A stretch of 64,000 nucleotides of DNA from Catellatospora methionotrophica (GTDB lineage Bacteria; Actinomycetota; Actinomycetes; Mycobacteriales; Micromonosporaceae). Shown here piece after piece: positions 32,101 to 40,822 of the stretch. Under the pieces are notes generated by a model. The model was not told where the DNA came from and did not search any database. It was given only the letters and a program-made list of their open reading frames with translations. The stretch spans positions 744,001 to 808,000 of the forward strand of contig NZ_JAAOTJ010000001.1 in the NCBI RefSeq assembly GCF_011297335.1. The letters are read 5' to 3'. The translations under genes and the position numbers were made by a program. Each line of letters starts with the position of its first letter. The stretch's first letter is position 1.

Positions 32101-33461
32101 GGTCCACCGGAGAGGCTGCCACCCTGCACGACGACGTCGCCGTTGGGCATGGTGGTGCCCGTCGGGTACCACCGGGGGTAGTTCATGGGCGCTTCGTTCT
32201 GCAGCCCGTTGTTCGTGGTGTAGCTGGTGACGCCGACCGCGCCGTCATTGGGGGCGTTGCCGCCCATGCCGTCGTCGCCGCCGACCGTCATCGTGGAGTG
32301 GTCGTGCGGGGACTGCACCTGCATGGCGCAGAACAGGTCGGTGTAGGTGGTGTTGGGCAGGATGCCGTTACGCAGGTTCGCCAGGGTCCGTGGCTGTGCC
32401 GGGTCCCAGATGTCGACCTCCATCTGGCCGCCCTGCGTCACCCCGTCGTTGCCGGTCCAGTCGTACGGCGTGGTGTCGTTGGCCCAGCCGCCGACGCTGC
32501 CGAACGACTGCACGCGGCCGTCGGAGGTCAGCGCCATGTTGATCGGCACCAGCGGCCACGGGGTGACCCCGCTCCAGGAACCGGCCTGGTCCTTGACCGG
32601 CGGGGAGCAGTCGCCGGCCAGCAGCTTCGCCGCGTAGGCGAGGCCGTTCTTCATCTGGGCGAGCATGTAGGACTCGCTGTAGGCGGTGCCCTCGTGGCCC
32701 ATGGAGGTGTACCAGGACCGGCCGGAATCGATCGTCTGGCACCAGGTGACCGGGTGCGTCGAGCCCTGACGGCCCATGCCGTAGGAGGACTCGTCGGCCT
32801 GGATGAGGGTGCGTACCCACGGCGCCGGGTTGACGACCCAGTCGTACCACTCGTCGCTGCGGGTGAGGCTGGCCGTCACGCCCTGGGTGAGCGGGTGGCT
32901 GGTGTTCGTCACGAACACCCGGCCCGGCCGCACGCCCGGGTTCTCCGGGTGGCCTTCGGACACGGCGCCGACGAGGCGGGCGTAGAACGGGTTGACGTCG
33001 TGCTCGCTCTCGCCGACCGACCATCCGGTGTAGTGCAGGCCCATGAAGCCGCCGCCACCGCGGATGTAGGTCTCCAGCGCGGAGCGCTGCGAAGCGTTGA
33101 ACAGCACGCCACCGGTCTGGGCGAAGACGACCGTGTCGCGGATGGCGAGGTTGGCGGTGTTGAACGCCGCCGGGTCGTCGGTCTCCTGGATGTCGACCGG
33201 CTGGCCGTACTGCGTGCCGAGCTGGTTGGCCAGGTCGCGCACGGCCTGGCGGGCCTGCACGTTGGAGGCGTGGAAGTTGGGCTTGTAGAACAGCAGGACG
33301 CTGAGCCGGCCGTCGTTGTCGGGGGCTGCGTGCGCCGCGACGGGGATGGACAGTCCGGTGAGGACCAGGGCCAGCGCGGCGACGGTGGCGACGGCTCTGC
33401 GGGACAGACCTCCCAGCATGCGGTCGAGATGGGAGCGGGCAGACCTGCGGGGCACTTTCAT
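29178..33461 (-). CDS. Secreted ThuA / copper-radical oxidase / LamG fusion protein
   Basis: A 1427-residue exported protein. A signal peptide ends near residue 46. A ThuA-like domain (about 52-285) contains VLLFYKPNFHASNVQA and GGGGFMGLHYTGWSVG. A galactose/glyoxal-oxidase-type Kelch domain with its DUF1929 end (about 295-790) follows. All copper-radical ligands appear present: Cys378 (LFCAM), Tyr432 (PRWYPTG), Tyr669-His670 (RLYHS) and His751 (VTHGFN). A carbohydrate-binding-like sandwich (800-975) and two LamG domains (about 985-1190 and 1195-1420) complete it. It probably oxidises an extracellular sugar or aldehyde to produce hydrogen peroxide; the substrate is unknown. GGGA precedes the ATG, and a clear promoter lies upstream. 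Confidence 0.88.
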   Translation of the reverse strand: MKVPRRSARSHLDRMLGGLSRRAVATVAALALVLTGLSIPVAAHAAPDNDGRLSVLLFYKPNFHASNVQARQAVRDLANQLGTQYGQPVDIQETDDPAAFNTANLAIRDTVVFAQTGGVLFNASQRSALETYIRGGGGFMGLHYTGWSVGESEHDVNPFYARLVGAVSEGHPENPGVRPGRVFVTNTSHPLTQGVTASLTRSDEWYDWVVNPAPWVRTLIQADESSYGMGRQGSTHPVTWCQTIDSGRSWYTSMGHEGTAYSESYMLAQMKNGLAYAAKLLAGDCSPPVKDQAGSWSGVTPWPLVPINMALTSDGRVQSFGSVGGWANDTTPYDWTGNDGVTQGGQMEVDIWDPAQPRTLANLRNGILPNTTYTDLFCAMQVQSPHDHSTMTVGGDDGMGGNAPNDGAVGVTSYTTNNGLQNEAPMNYPRWYPTGTTMPNGDVVVQGGSLSGGPGGRGVLTPEIYTPEQGSGWKKLTGATNSAAYGDGGSDHAGNDENRWWYPRAFVSPTTGTLFNVTGTQMYELNPYGNGGTGQLTLRGTLPTNISNQGANGNPVGATSTATMYRPGKILQVGGGWWGNGGGPDGARAGFIIDITGGTANPVVTATQPMKYQRHWATSTLLPDGRVLVTGGGRENNGNGGYVTNPEIWNPDTGAWTEVVIPNERARLYHSTALLLPDGRVMAGGGGAPGPRNYTDVEYYSPSYLFDGNNPAPRPVINTAPAKIGYNGTFQITATGTISKIALLRNGSVTHGFNNDQNFQNLAFTQSGGTVTINSPVNGNYAPAGAYMLFAFDAAGTPSVAKIIKIDPAVIMTNLNPRVVDQFEYPRLPAEWRTNNPPATVDVAAGNSRMVPWTVTSQVQLVRGNATGQGGLGYTGYQLSLGASGSLRRTVSDLTPGATYRISLRYARDARVSGTAAATANLSIGSLSTTLTATTAQPSTAAYATYSGTFTAATASQVLTLTGTGTGLMVDDLVIVGDNAPPPATGIPVRYEFEEGQGTTAANTGSVNVGSAVLTGTTSWSTNGVLGKAINLPGGANTNAVDLPDNLLQGAANFSTSFWVRPDTKSNWTGLFHIGDGLGSAGSYYQIQMQTQAGGSTGLAVTFKGKTGPEERVFATPAQDVAVNQWSHVAFTRQGSIGTLYLNGVVIATRTDLTVGMTEVGPTANNWLGRNGYGDAPFDGLMDDVRLYTSTLSAADIAKVYNEGVAVRYTFDENTGTSAANTGAKSSIGAASFLGTTGWSAAGKYGSAVSLPGGAASTNNHVKMADNIAAGLDEQFTVSFWARPDTLPSWVPLVQIGSSTDTFFLIQSSTNGTTTGLGATFKAAGVANQERLLLGAGRDLPLNEWTHVVFTMNGSTGKIYFNGVLQATRTDFTIGIGDVGVGGTTTANFIGGTSWGDSRFDGLIDDFRLYGYELTADQVTQLNQGRR

Positions 33462-33522
33462 AAGAGATCCCTTGAGGTTCGGCGGCGTGGCGGCGAGAGG
33501 ACGGACTCCGCCACGGAGCCTG

Positions 33523-33552
33523 AAGGTAAGACACTCGTGAATCGACTGTCAA
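33523..33552 (-). promoter_or_regulatory. Housekeeping-type promoter of the ThuA/oxidase gene
   Basis: On the minus strand TTGACA (33547-33552) is followed after 18 bases by TACCTT (33523-33528), giving a predicted start of transcription about 55 bases before the ATG at 33461. The TTGACA is a perfect -35. Confidence 0.6.
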
Positions 33553-33690
33553 GAACTGGGTCTACATACATGAACCCTTGATTTGATCCGTTCGCATATG
33601 AGAACCAAGATTCGCATGCCGATCTCGTATCGCCGGACAGTTGCCTCGCTGTCTGACGAATCGGGCGCACCGCAGGCGGCGTTGGATACG

Positions 33691-33729
33691 CAGGTAGGCC
33701 CGCCGGAGGCGTCTCCGGGGGCCTACCTG
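33691..33729 (-). terminator. Terminator of the uronate operon
   Basis: A near-perfect stem (CAGGTAGGCCCGCCGGAG at 33691-33708 against CTCCGGGGGCCTACCTG at 33713-33729, four-base loop) 43 bases past the aldehyde dehydrogenase stop. It closes the minus-strand operon that starts at kduI. Confidence 0.75.
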
Positions 33730-33771
33730 ATCAGGTCGTGCCTGCCGCTCACCGCGACAGTGAGCGGTCGG

Positions 33772-35268
33772 TCAGCGCAGTTCGGCGATGACGGTCTTGA
33801 GCTCGGTGTAGTCGTCCAGGCCGAACGAGCCCAGCTCGCGTCCCCAGCCCGACTGCTTGAAACCGCCGCGCGGCAGGGTGACGTCGTCGGCGTGCCACGT
33901 GTTCAGCCACACCGTGCCGGCGCGCAGGCGCGCGCCCACGCGGTGCGCGGTGCCGATGTTGTTCGACCAGACACCCGCGGCGAGCCCGTACACCGTGTTG
34001 TTGGCCGCCGCGACGGCCTCGTCCTCGGTGTCGAACGGGATCGCCGTCACGACCGGGCCGAAGATCTCGTCGGTCTGCACGGCCATCTGCTCGTTCACCG
34101 ACGTGATCAGCGTCGGCGCGACGAAGAAGCCGCGGTCGCCGACCGCGTCGGCACTGCCGGCGTTCAGCACCGCGCCGTCGGCCACCGCGCCACGGATGTA
34201 GCCCAGCACCTTCTCGTGCTGCTCCCGCGAGACCAGCGGGCCCATCTGCGAGGCCGCGTCGAAGCCGTCGCCCACCCGGATCGCCCGCGCGGCCGCCGCC
34301 ACCCCCTCGACGACCTGGTCGAAGACGCCGCGCTGGACGTACAGGCGCGAGCCGTTGACGCAGCACTGCCCCTCGTTGAAGTAGCCGCCCAGCACCGCAC
34401 CGGCGATCGCGGCGTCGATGTCGGCGTCGTTGAAGATGATGTTGGGCGCCTTGCCGCCGAGCTCCAGGGAAACCTTCTTGAGGTTGCCCGACGCCGCGGC
34501 GGCGATCTTCTTGCCGACCTCGGTGCTGCCGGTGAAGGCGACCTTGTCGACGCCGTGGTGGTCGACCAGCGCGGCCCCGGTGTCACCGAAGCCGGGCAGG
34601 ATGTTCACCACCCCAGCGGGCACGCCGGCCTCCAGCAGCAGCTCGCCGAGGCGCAGGGCGGTCAGCGGCGTCTGCTCGGCCGGCTTGAGGATGACCGTGT
34701 TACCCGCGGTGATCGCCGGGACGATCTTGAAACAGGCCATCAGCAGCGGGAAGTTCCACGGCACGATGCCCGCCACGACACCGACCGGCTCACGGCGGGT
34801 GTAGGCGTGGAACTGCTTACCCGGCACCGACATCGGGATGGAGGTGCCCTCCATCTTGGTCGCCCAGCCCGCGAAGTAGCGGAACAGCTCGGCGGAGATC
34901 GCGACGTCACCGTCGCGGGCCGCCTCGACGCGCTTGCCGTTGTCGAGCGCCTCCAGCTGGGCGAACTCCTCCGCGTGGGCGTCGATGAGGTCGCCGATGC
35001 GCCACAGCAGGTGCGAGCGCTCGCGCGGGGTCATCCGCGACCACGGCGACGGCGACTCGAACGCCGTACGCGCCGCCACGACCGCGCGGTCCACGTCGAC
35101 CGCGGACGCGTGCGCGACCTGGACCAGCACCTCCTCGGTCGACGGGTTGATCGTGTCGAACGTCCTGCCGTCCTTGGCGTCCACCCACTCGCCGCCGATG
35201 AGCAGCTGCTTGGGCGAGGACAGGAACGAGCGGACGGCGGGCAGGAGCGTGGAGTTCTCGTGGGACAT
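33772..35268 (-). CDS. NAD(P)-dependent aldehyde dehydrogenase
   Basis: A 498-residue ALDH of the classical betaine/retinal aldehyde type. The NAD-binding block GIVPWNFPLLMACFKIVPA, the general-base region VSLELGGKAPNII and the catalytic Cys in EGQCCVNGSRL are intact, as is QTDEIFGPVV. The start is the ATG at 35268 (GGAAGGCCACC upstream). As the last gene of the operon with kduI, kduD and an ABC sugar importer, it may oxidise a semialdehyde or lactaldehyde arising from the imported sugar; alpha-ketoglutaric semialdehyde is one candidate, but no dehydratase of that pathway is in the window. Confidence 0.88.
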   Translation of the reverse strand: MSHENSTLLPAVRSFLSSPKQLLIGGEWVDAKDGRTFDTINPSTEEVLVQVAHASAVDVDRAVVAARTAFESPSPWSRMTPRERSHLLWRIGDLIDAHAEEFAQLEALDNGKRVEAARDGDVAISAELFRYFAGWATKMEGTSIPMSVPGKQFHAYTRREPVGVVAGIVPWNFPLLMACFKIVPAITAGNTVILKPAEQTPLTALRLGELLLEAGVPAGVVNILPGFGDTGAALVDHHGVDKVAFTGSTEVGKKIAAAASGNLKKVSLELGGKAPNIIFNDADIDAAIAGAVLGGYFNEGQCCVNGSRLYVQRGVFDQVVEGVAAAARAIRVGDGFDAASQMGPLVSREQHEKVLGYIRGAVADGAVLNAGSADAVGDRGFFVAPTLITSVNEQMAVQTDEIFGPVVTAIPFDTEDEAVAAANNTVYGLAAGVWSNNIGTAHRVGARLRAGTVWLNTWHADDVTLPRGGFKQSGWGRELGSFGLDDYTELKTVIAELR

Positions 35269-35308
35269 GGTGGCCTTCCATATGTGCGGATACACGGGGG
35301 TCGAACGG

Positions 35309-36304
35309 TTATTTGATGATCGATACCTTCGACCAGTCGAGGGTGAGTGCGACGGCGACGATGATGATCGCGCCGTACAGGATCTGCTCGTAGGCGGACG
35401 GCACGCCGACGATCGGCAGGCCGACCCGCAGCAGCGTCACCACGAGCGCGCCCGCCAGGCTCCGCCACAGGCTGCCGTGGCCGCCGGTGATGGCGGTGCC
35501 GCCGACGACGATCGCGGCGACCGCCGGCAGCAGCAGGTTGTCGGCCATGGTGGGGCCGCCGCTGAACTGCCGGGAGACCAGCATGACCGCGGCGAGCCCG
35601 GCGCACGCGCCGGAGACGCAGAACGCACCGATCTTGACCAGGTCGACGGGTGTGCCCGCGAGCCGCGCGGCCGACTCGGAGTAGCCGGTGGCCGAGATCC
35701 AGCTGTGCAGCGGGGTCGCCTTGACGACGGCGGCGATCAGGGCGACGACGAGCAGCGCCGTCGCCGCCGACATCGGCACGTAACCGGCGAGGTACAGCTC
35801 CAGCCACGCGACCGGCGTGTCGTCGACGACCCGTACGGTGCCCGCGCCGGACACGACGAGGGCGACCGCGGACAGGATGCTCATCCCGCCCAGGGTGACG
35901 ATGAACGACGGTATCCGCAGCAGCACGTGGGCCACGCCCTGTACCGCGCCGATCGCGGCCGCGACGGCGATGACGACCGGGGTGGCCAGGCCGCCGAGGT
36001 CCGGCAGCCACAGGGCCAGCAGGACGGTCGACAGCGAGGCCAGCGCCGCGATGGACAGGTCGATGCCGCCGCACAGGACGATGAGCGTCGCCCCCGCCGC
36101 GAGCACGATGAGCGGCGCGGCGGTGCGCGCGACAGCGGTCAGGCTGCGCTGGGTCAGGAAGTCCGGGTCGGCGATCGTCAGCGCGGCCACCAGCGCCACC
36201 AGGGCGATGAGCGGCATGAACCCGGTGATCCGCTGGGCGCGGCGGGGGCCGCTCTTGGCGGTCGCGGGTTCGGCGACCGGCGTCACGGCGACGGGAGTGC
36301 TCAT
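35309..36304 (-). CDS. Sugar ABC transporter permease (RbsC type), second copy
   Basis: A 331-residue membrane permease of the ribose/xylose group. Signature blocks are LIVLAAGATLIVLCGGIDLS, VLLRIPSFIVTLGGMSILS and VGGTAITGGHGSLWRSLAGA. Eight to ten hydrophobic helices fit the usual topology. The ATG overlaps the TGA of the ATPase gene (ATGA), so translation is coupled. With the other permease (37851-38849) it likely forms a heterodimeric channel for an aldose or uronate. Confidence 0.92.
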   Translation of the reverse strand: MSTPVAVTPVAEPATAKSGPRRAQRITGFMPLIALVALVAALTIADPDFLTQRSLTAVARTAAPLIVLAAGATLIVLCGGIDLSIAALASLSTVLLALWLPDLGGLATPVVIAVAAAIGAVQGVAHVLLRIPSFIVTLGGMSILSAVALVVSGAGTVRVVDDTPVAWLELYLAGYVPMSAATALLVVALIAAVVKATPLHSWISATGYSESAARLAGTPVDLVKIGAFCVSGACAGLAAVMLVSRQFSGGPTMADNLLLPAVAAIVVGGTAITGGHGSLWRSLAGALVVTLLRVGLPIVGVPSAYEQILYGAIIIVAVALTLDWSKVSIIK

Positions 36305-37854
36305 ACCATCTCTTTCACGAGGTCCAGGGGGCTCGGCTTGCCGCCGTTGGGGCAGGCGACCTCGGTCACGACCCGGCCGTCGTTCATGACCAGGATGCGG
36401 TCGGCCATGCCGATGGCCTCCTCGAGGCTGTCGGCCAGCAGCACGGTGGCGACGCCGCTGGCGGCGAGTTCGCGCATCAGCCGGTACACCTCGGAGCGGG
36501 CGCCGATGTCCAGGCCGCGGGTCGGGTGGTCCAGCAGCAGCAGCCGGATGTCGCCGGCGACCAGCCAGCGGGCCAGGACCACCTTCTGCTGGTTGCCGCC
36601 GGACAGCCGCTGGATCGGGGTGTCGCGGGTCGGGGTGCGGATGGACAGCCGCTCGATCCAGCGGTCCACCAGCCCGGCCTGCTTCGCGGGGGCCACGAAC
36701 GGGCCCGCGCAGCGGGCCTTCTGCTTGGTCAGGGTCATGTTCTCGGCGACCGACATCGGGCCGACCATGCCCTCGGTCTTGCGCTCGGCGGGCACGTAGC
36801 CGATACCGGCGGCGCACGCGGCGCGGGTGTTGGGCAGGCTGATCCGCTTGCCGTCCATCCGGATCTCGCCTGCGGTCGTCGGCTCGATGCCGAACAGGGC
36901 CCGGCAGACGTCCTCGCGGCCCGAGCCGTGCACACCGACGATCGCCACGACCTCACCCGCCGCGACGTCCAGGTCGACGTCGCGGAACGACGCGCCCGAC
37001 AGGCCGCGTACGGACAGCCGAGGCTCGGCGGCCCCGACGGGCGTGGCGGCGTTGGAGTGGTAGTGGTCGTCGGACCCGGTGGAGCCGATCATCATGCGGT
37101 GCAGCTCGCGCGGGACGGCCCCGGCCGTGGCGACCTCGCCGACCGACTGGCCGCCGCGCAGCACGGTCACCCGGTCGCACACGTCGAGCACCTCGTCCAG
37201 GCGGTGCGAGACGAAAACGACGGACGCGAACTCGCGCAGCCGGCGGATCTGCGCGAACAGGGTGTCGATCTCCTTGGACTCCAGCACCGAGGTCGGCTCG
37301 TCCAGGATGATGACCGGCGGGTGCTGGCTGCGCTGCTCGATGCGCAGCACCTTCGCGATCTCGACCATCTGCCGGTCGGCGAAGGAGAGGCTGTCGGTAC
37401 GCGCCAGGGGGTCGATCTTCGAACCGATCTTGTCGAGCTGCTCCTGGGCCAGCCGCCGCATGACGTCCCAGCGGTAGACGCCACGGCGGACCGCGCCGCC
37501 TTCGCTGCCGAGCAGGATGTTCTCCGCCGCGGTCAGGTTGGGCACCAGGGACTGCTCCTGGAACACCATGCCGATGCCGTGGTCGGCGGCCTCGACGACG
37601 CTGCGCAGCTTGACCGGCTCACCCCGGACGTAGATCTCACCGGCGTCGGGGGTGACCAGGCCGACCAGGGCTTTGAGCAGCGTGGACTTGCCCGCGCCGT
37701 TCTCCCCGGCCAGACCCAGCACCTCGTGCTGGTGGACGACCAGGTCGACGCCGTCGAGGGCCTTCACCCCCGGGTAGTGCTTGACGAGGCCGCGGACCTC
37801 CAGCGCCGGCACCGGCGCGGACGTCGCGGGCTCCCGCTCGGCTGGGACGCTCAC
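36301..37854 (-). CDS. Sugar ABC transporter ATP-binding protein (double cassette)
   Basis: A 517-residue protein with two ABC cassettes, as in RbsA/XylG. The first has an intact Walker A (GENGAGKST) and Walker B (VIILDEPTSV); its signature motif is degenerate (LSFADRQ). The second has a weakened P-loop (GVHGSGRED), an intact signature LSGGNQQK and LLLLDHPTRGLD, in which His replaces the usual catalytic Glu after Asp. This asymmetry is normal for sugar importers of this class. The GTG start overlaps the upstream permease stop by four bases. Confidence 0.92.
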   Translation of the reverse strand: MSVPAEREPATSAPVPALEVRGLVKHYPGVKALDGVDLVVHQHEVLGLAGENGAGKSTLLKALVGLVTPDAGEIYVRGEPVKLRSVVEAADHGIGMVFQEQSLVPNLTAAENILLGSEGGAVRRGVYRWDVMRRLAQEQLDKIGSKIDPLARTDSLSFADRQMVEIAKVLRIEQRSQHPPVIILDEPTSVLESKEIDTLFAQIRRLREFASVVFVSHRLDEVLDVCDRVTVLRGGQSVGEVATAGAVPRELHRMMIGSTGSDDHYHSNAATPVGAAEPRLSVRGLSGASFRDVDLDVAAGEVVAIVGVHGSGREDVCRALFGIEPTTAGEIRMDGKRISLPNTRAACAAGIGYVPAERKTEGMVGPMSVAENMTLTKQKARCAGPFVAPAKQAGLVDRWIERLSIRTPTRDTPIQRLSGGNQQKVVLARWLVAGDIRLLLLDHPTRGLDIGARSEVYRLMRELAASGVATVLLADSLEEAIGMADRILVMNDGRVVTEVACPNGGKPSPLDLVKEMV

Positions 37855-38849
37855 TTGACCACCTGGTTCCTTCGACGCTGCGGGATGACCGCGGCGGCGA
37901 CCGCGGCCACGACGATGAGACCCTCGACGCCACCCTGCCAGTACGGGCTGACCCCGACCTGGACGAGACCGTTGGTGAGCACCATGACGAGCAGGACACC
38001 CACGGCGGAGTGCAGGATGCCGCCCCGGCCGCCGGTGAGCAGGGTGCCGCCGACGACGGCGGCGGTGATGGCCGAGAAGTCGTATCCGTTGCCGGCCTGC
38101 ACGAGACCGGCGCCGAGCTGGCTGGTCACCATGACCCCGGCCAGCCCGTAGAACGCCCCGGCGAGGGTGAAGACCGCGACCTTGTACGGCTTGACCCGGA
38201 CCCCGGACAGCGTCAGCACCTCCTCGGCCCCGCCGATCGCGTACGCGTACCGGCCGAGCCTGGTGTAGCGCTGGATGAGCCAGCCCGCCAGGATGCACGC
38301 GGCGGCGATCCAGGTGAGGTAGGACAGGCCCAGGAAGCGCTCGATCGCCCAGCTCTTGAGCATGACGTCGGAGATGTTGGGCTGGACCCCGGCGAACATG
38401 AGGGTCGCGACGCCGAGCCCGATGGCCGACACCCCGAGCGTGGCCATGAACGACGGCACCTTCAAAGTGACCAGCGCGAGCCCGCTCAGGAAACCGAACG
38501 CGCAGCCCATCGCGACGGCGACGGCGATGCCGAGCAGCCCGAGGTCGTTGTCGTTGCGGTTGTTGGCCACGAGCAGTGACACGGTCAGCGCGGAGGCGCC
38601 CATCACCCCCGCCGACGACAGGTCGATGGACCCCATCATCAGCACGAAGGTGATGCCGCAGGTGACTACGGCGAGCACGGCGGCGGCGTCGACGATGTTC
38701 TGGACGTTGGCGATGCTGCGGAACTGCGGGCTCAGGGCCGCGAACACCGCGAAGATGACGACCAGCGCGACCGGTGGGCCGGCGTCGCGAAACGCCGTGC
38801 CCCGCCGAATGATCCGGCGGGGCACGGCGGCCCCGGTGGTGACCGTCAC
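37851..38849 (-). CDS. Sugar ABC transporter permease (RbsC type), first copy
   Basis: A 332-residue permease similar in plan to the other one, with the blocks VTCGITFVLMMGSIDLSSAG, TLKVPSFMATLGVSAIGLG and VGGTLLTGGRGGILHSAVG. The GTG start overlaps the stop of the binding-protein gene (GTGA), indicating coupled translation. The partner permease shares the same fold but is clearly divergent in sequence, so the pair arose by old duplication rather than recent copying. Confidence 0.92.
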   Translation of the reverse strand: MTVTTGAAVPRRIIRRGTAFRDAGPPVALVVIFAVFAALSPQFRSIANVQNIVDAAAVLAVVTCGITFVLMMGSIDLSSAGVMGASALTVSLLVANNRNDNDLGLLGIAVAVAMGCAFGFLSGLALVTLKVPSFMATLGVSAIGLGVATLMFAGVQPNISDVMLKSWAIERFLGLSYLTWIAAACILAGWLIQRYTRLGRYAYAIGGAEEVLTLSGVRVKPYKVAVFTLAGAFYGLAGVMVTSQLGAGLVQAGNGYDFSAITAAVVGGTLLTGGRGGILHSAVGVLLVMVLTNGLVQVGVSPYWQGGVEGLIVVAAVAAAVIPQRRRNQVVK

Positions 38850-39931
38850 TTCAGGGGCCCGGCCACACGCTTGAAGACGTTGGCGCAGTCGAAGTCCGCG
38901 GGGTCGGTCTTCGGAGCGGCGAACTGGGCGGCGTTGTCCTTGGTGATGAGGAACTGCTCGGCGAAGAACGCCCGGTTGTCCGCGGCGATGTCGGCGACCT
39001 TGATCTTGCCGGTGGCGGCGCAGAAGCCGATCGCCAGGCCGATGCCGCCCTGCCAGGTGCCGTCGCTGGAGACGGTGGCGGTCATGGTGCCGTTCTGGAC
39101 CGCGGTGACGGCGTCGGGCACGGCGTCGATGCCGACGACCGCGACCTTGCCGGACTTGCCCGCCTGCTGGAGGGCTTCCAGAGCGCCGAGCGCCATGTCG
39201 TCGTTGGCGGTCCAGATGCCCTTGATCTTGTCACCGTGCTTGGTCAGCAGCGTCTTGGTGACCGTCAGCGCCTCGGCGCGGGAGAAGTTGGCGGTCTGCT
39301 GGTCGAGCAGCTGCACGCCCGGGTTCGCCTTCAGCGACTCCTGCAGGCCGGCGAACCGGTCCTTGGCGGCCGCGGTGTCCAGCACGCCCTGCAGCGCGAT
39401 GATGCCGCCCGAGCCGCCGATCGACTTGGCGAGCGCGTCACCGATCTGCTTGCCCGACTCGACACCGTTGTAGGTGATGTGGCTGATCCACGTCTTGTAG
39501 TCCGACGGCTTCAGGTCGGCCGGCTTGTTCCACTGGGTGACCAGGAATGCGCCGGCCTTGTCGGCTCCCTTGACGATCGGCGCGGTGTCCGAGTCGCCGT
39601 TGGGGAGCACGTTCATGACCAGGCACTTGGTGTCACCGGCGAGGATCTGGCTGATCTGCTCCTGCTGCTTGGTCGAGTCACCGCCGTAGGTGAGGCGCTG
39701 CTGGGTGAGGCCGACCGACTTGGCGAAGGCGTCGCCGCCGTTCAGCCACGAGGCCTCGTACGGGTTCGACTCGTTGCGGACCTGGCCGACCAGCTTGACG
39801 TCGGCCGGCTTGCAGGCGCCCGCGGCGTTGGGGTCGGCCTCGCCGGCCGGCGCCTCGCTGCACGCGGTCAGGCCTGCGACTGCCAGGGACAGGGTCAATA
39901 AGACTGCGGTGGGACGGAATTCGATCTTCAC
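38846..39931 (-). CDS. Sugar-binding lipoprotein of the ABC importer
   Basis: A 361-residue periplasmic-binding-protein homologue (RbsB/XylF group). The N-terminus is a lipoprotein signal with the lipobox LTAC followed by Ser-Glu-Ala. Fold blocks are QVRNESNPYEASWLNGGDAF, LAGDTKCLVMNVLPNGD, KIKGIWTANDDMALGALEAL and VAVVGIDAVPDAVTAV. It would capture the sugar outside and deliver it to the two permeases. The GTG start at 39931 has GAGGATCAAC upstream; an ATG at 39982 would place a charged stretch before the signal and is less likely. Confidence 0.92.
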   Translation of the reverse strand: MKIEFRPTAVLLTLSLAVAGLTACSEAPAGEADPNAAGACKPADVKLVGQVRNESNPYEASWLNGGDAFAKSVGLTQQRLTYGGDSTKQQEQISQILAGDTKCLVMNVLPNGDSDTAPIVKGADKAGAFLVTQWNKPADLKPSDYKTWISHITYNGVESGKQIGDALAKSIGGSGGIIALQGVLDTAAAKDRFAGLQESLKANPGVQLLDQQTANFSRAEALTVTKTLLTKHGDKIKGIWTANDDMALGALEALQQAGKSGKVAVVGIDAVPDAVTAVQNGTMTATVSSDGTWQGGIGLAIGFCAATGKIKVADIAADNRAFFAEQFLITKDNAAQFAAPKTDPADFDCANVFKRVAGPLK

Positions 39932-40060
39932 GTTGATCCTCGATCTCTTCAGTGCCGGAACATCCGGCTGGGGGTGACGCAAATCGAGCGAGAAAACCTG
40001 CCGCCGGTGGGCTGGTGGCGGTCGGCGGATCGTACGGGTTTGGTGCGCTGGAGGCCAGGG

Positions 40061-40822
40061 TCAGCGGGCCATCCAGCCTCCGTCGACGACCAGGACATGG
40101 CCGTTGACGTAGTCGGCGGCGGCGGAACTCAGGAAGACGGCCGCTCCGGCGATGTCGGAGGCGTCTCCCCAGCGGCCCGCCGGGATGCGCTCGAGGATGG
40201 ACCGGGAGCGGTCCGGGTCGTTACGCAGCGCGGTGGTGTTGTCGGTGTTCATGTAGCCGGGTGCGATGGCGTTGACCTGCACGCCGTGCGGGCCCCACTC
40301 GTTGGCCAGGGCCTTGGTGACCCCGGCGACGCCGTGCTTGCTGGCCGCGTACGCCGCCACCCGCAGGCCGCCCTGGAAGGACAGCAGGCTGGCCACGTTG
40401 ACGATCTTGCCGTGGCCGCGCTCGGTCATCGGTGCCCCGAACTGCTGGCAGAGCAGGAACAGGCCGTTGAGGTTGACGTCGACCACGCGGTTCCACGACT
40501 CGCGGCTCACGTCCACCGAGTCCGCGCGGTCGATGATCCCGGCGTTGTTGACCAGGATGTCGACCTGGTGGTCGCTGTTGACCTGCGCGGCGACCCGCTC
40601 GACGGCGTCGTGGTCGCTGACGTCGAGCTCGACGATCCGCACGTCACGGCCGAGGTCGGCCAGCTGGTCGCGGGTCGCGGTCTGGCTGCCCGGCCGGCCC
40701 AGCAGGACCAGGTCGGCTCCGGCCTGGGCGAGCCCGCGGGCGATGGCCTGCCCCAGGCCGCGGCCCGCACCGGTCACCACGGCGCGTCGGCCGGTCAGGT
40801 CGAACGGGGAAGCGGCGTTCAC
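40061..40822 (-). CDS. kduD: 2-deoxy-D-gluconate 3-dehydrogenase (KduD-like)
   Basis: A 253-residue short-chain dehydrogenase. The NAD(P) motif is VTGAGRGLGQAIA, the active-site Tyr and Lys appear in YAASKHGVAG, and the product-binding region WNRVVDVNLNGLFLLCQ and IAPGYMNTDNT match KduD. The enzyme reduces 3-deoxy-hexulosonate (DKII) to 2-keto-3-deoxygluconate in pectin and other uronate breakdown. GGAGGATCT precedes the GTG start, which overlaps the kduI stop (GTGA). A 129-base gap separates it from the binding-protein gene, without a terminator. Confidence 0.88.
   Translation of the reverse strand: MNAASPFDLTGRRAVVTGAGRGLGQAIARGLAQAGADLVLLGRPGSQTATRDQLADLGRDVRIVELDVSDHDAVERVAAQVNSDHQVDILVNNAGIIDRADSVDVSRESWNRVVDVNLNGLFLLCQQFGAPMTERGHGKIVNVASLLSFQGGLRVAAYAASKHGVAGVTKALANEWGPHGVQVNAIAPGYMNTDNTTALRNDPDRSRSILERIPAGRWGDASDIAGAAVFLSSAAADYVNGHVLVVDGGWMAR

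Noticed and set aside
29118-33581. A 1487-codon plus-strand open frame
   Set aside because: It is antisense to the ThuA/oxidase/LamG gene. Its product is an Asp/Val/Gly/Arg-rich low-complexity sequence with no domain, whereas the minus strand gives clear domains.
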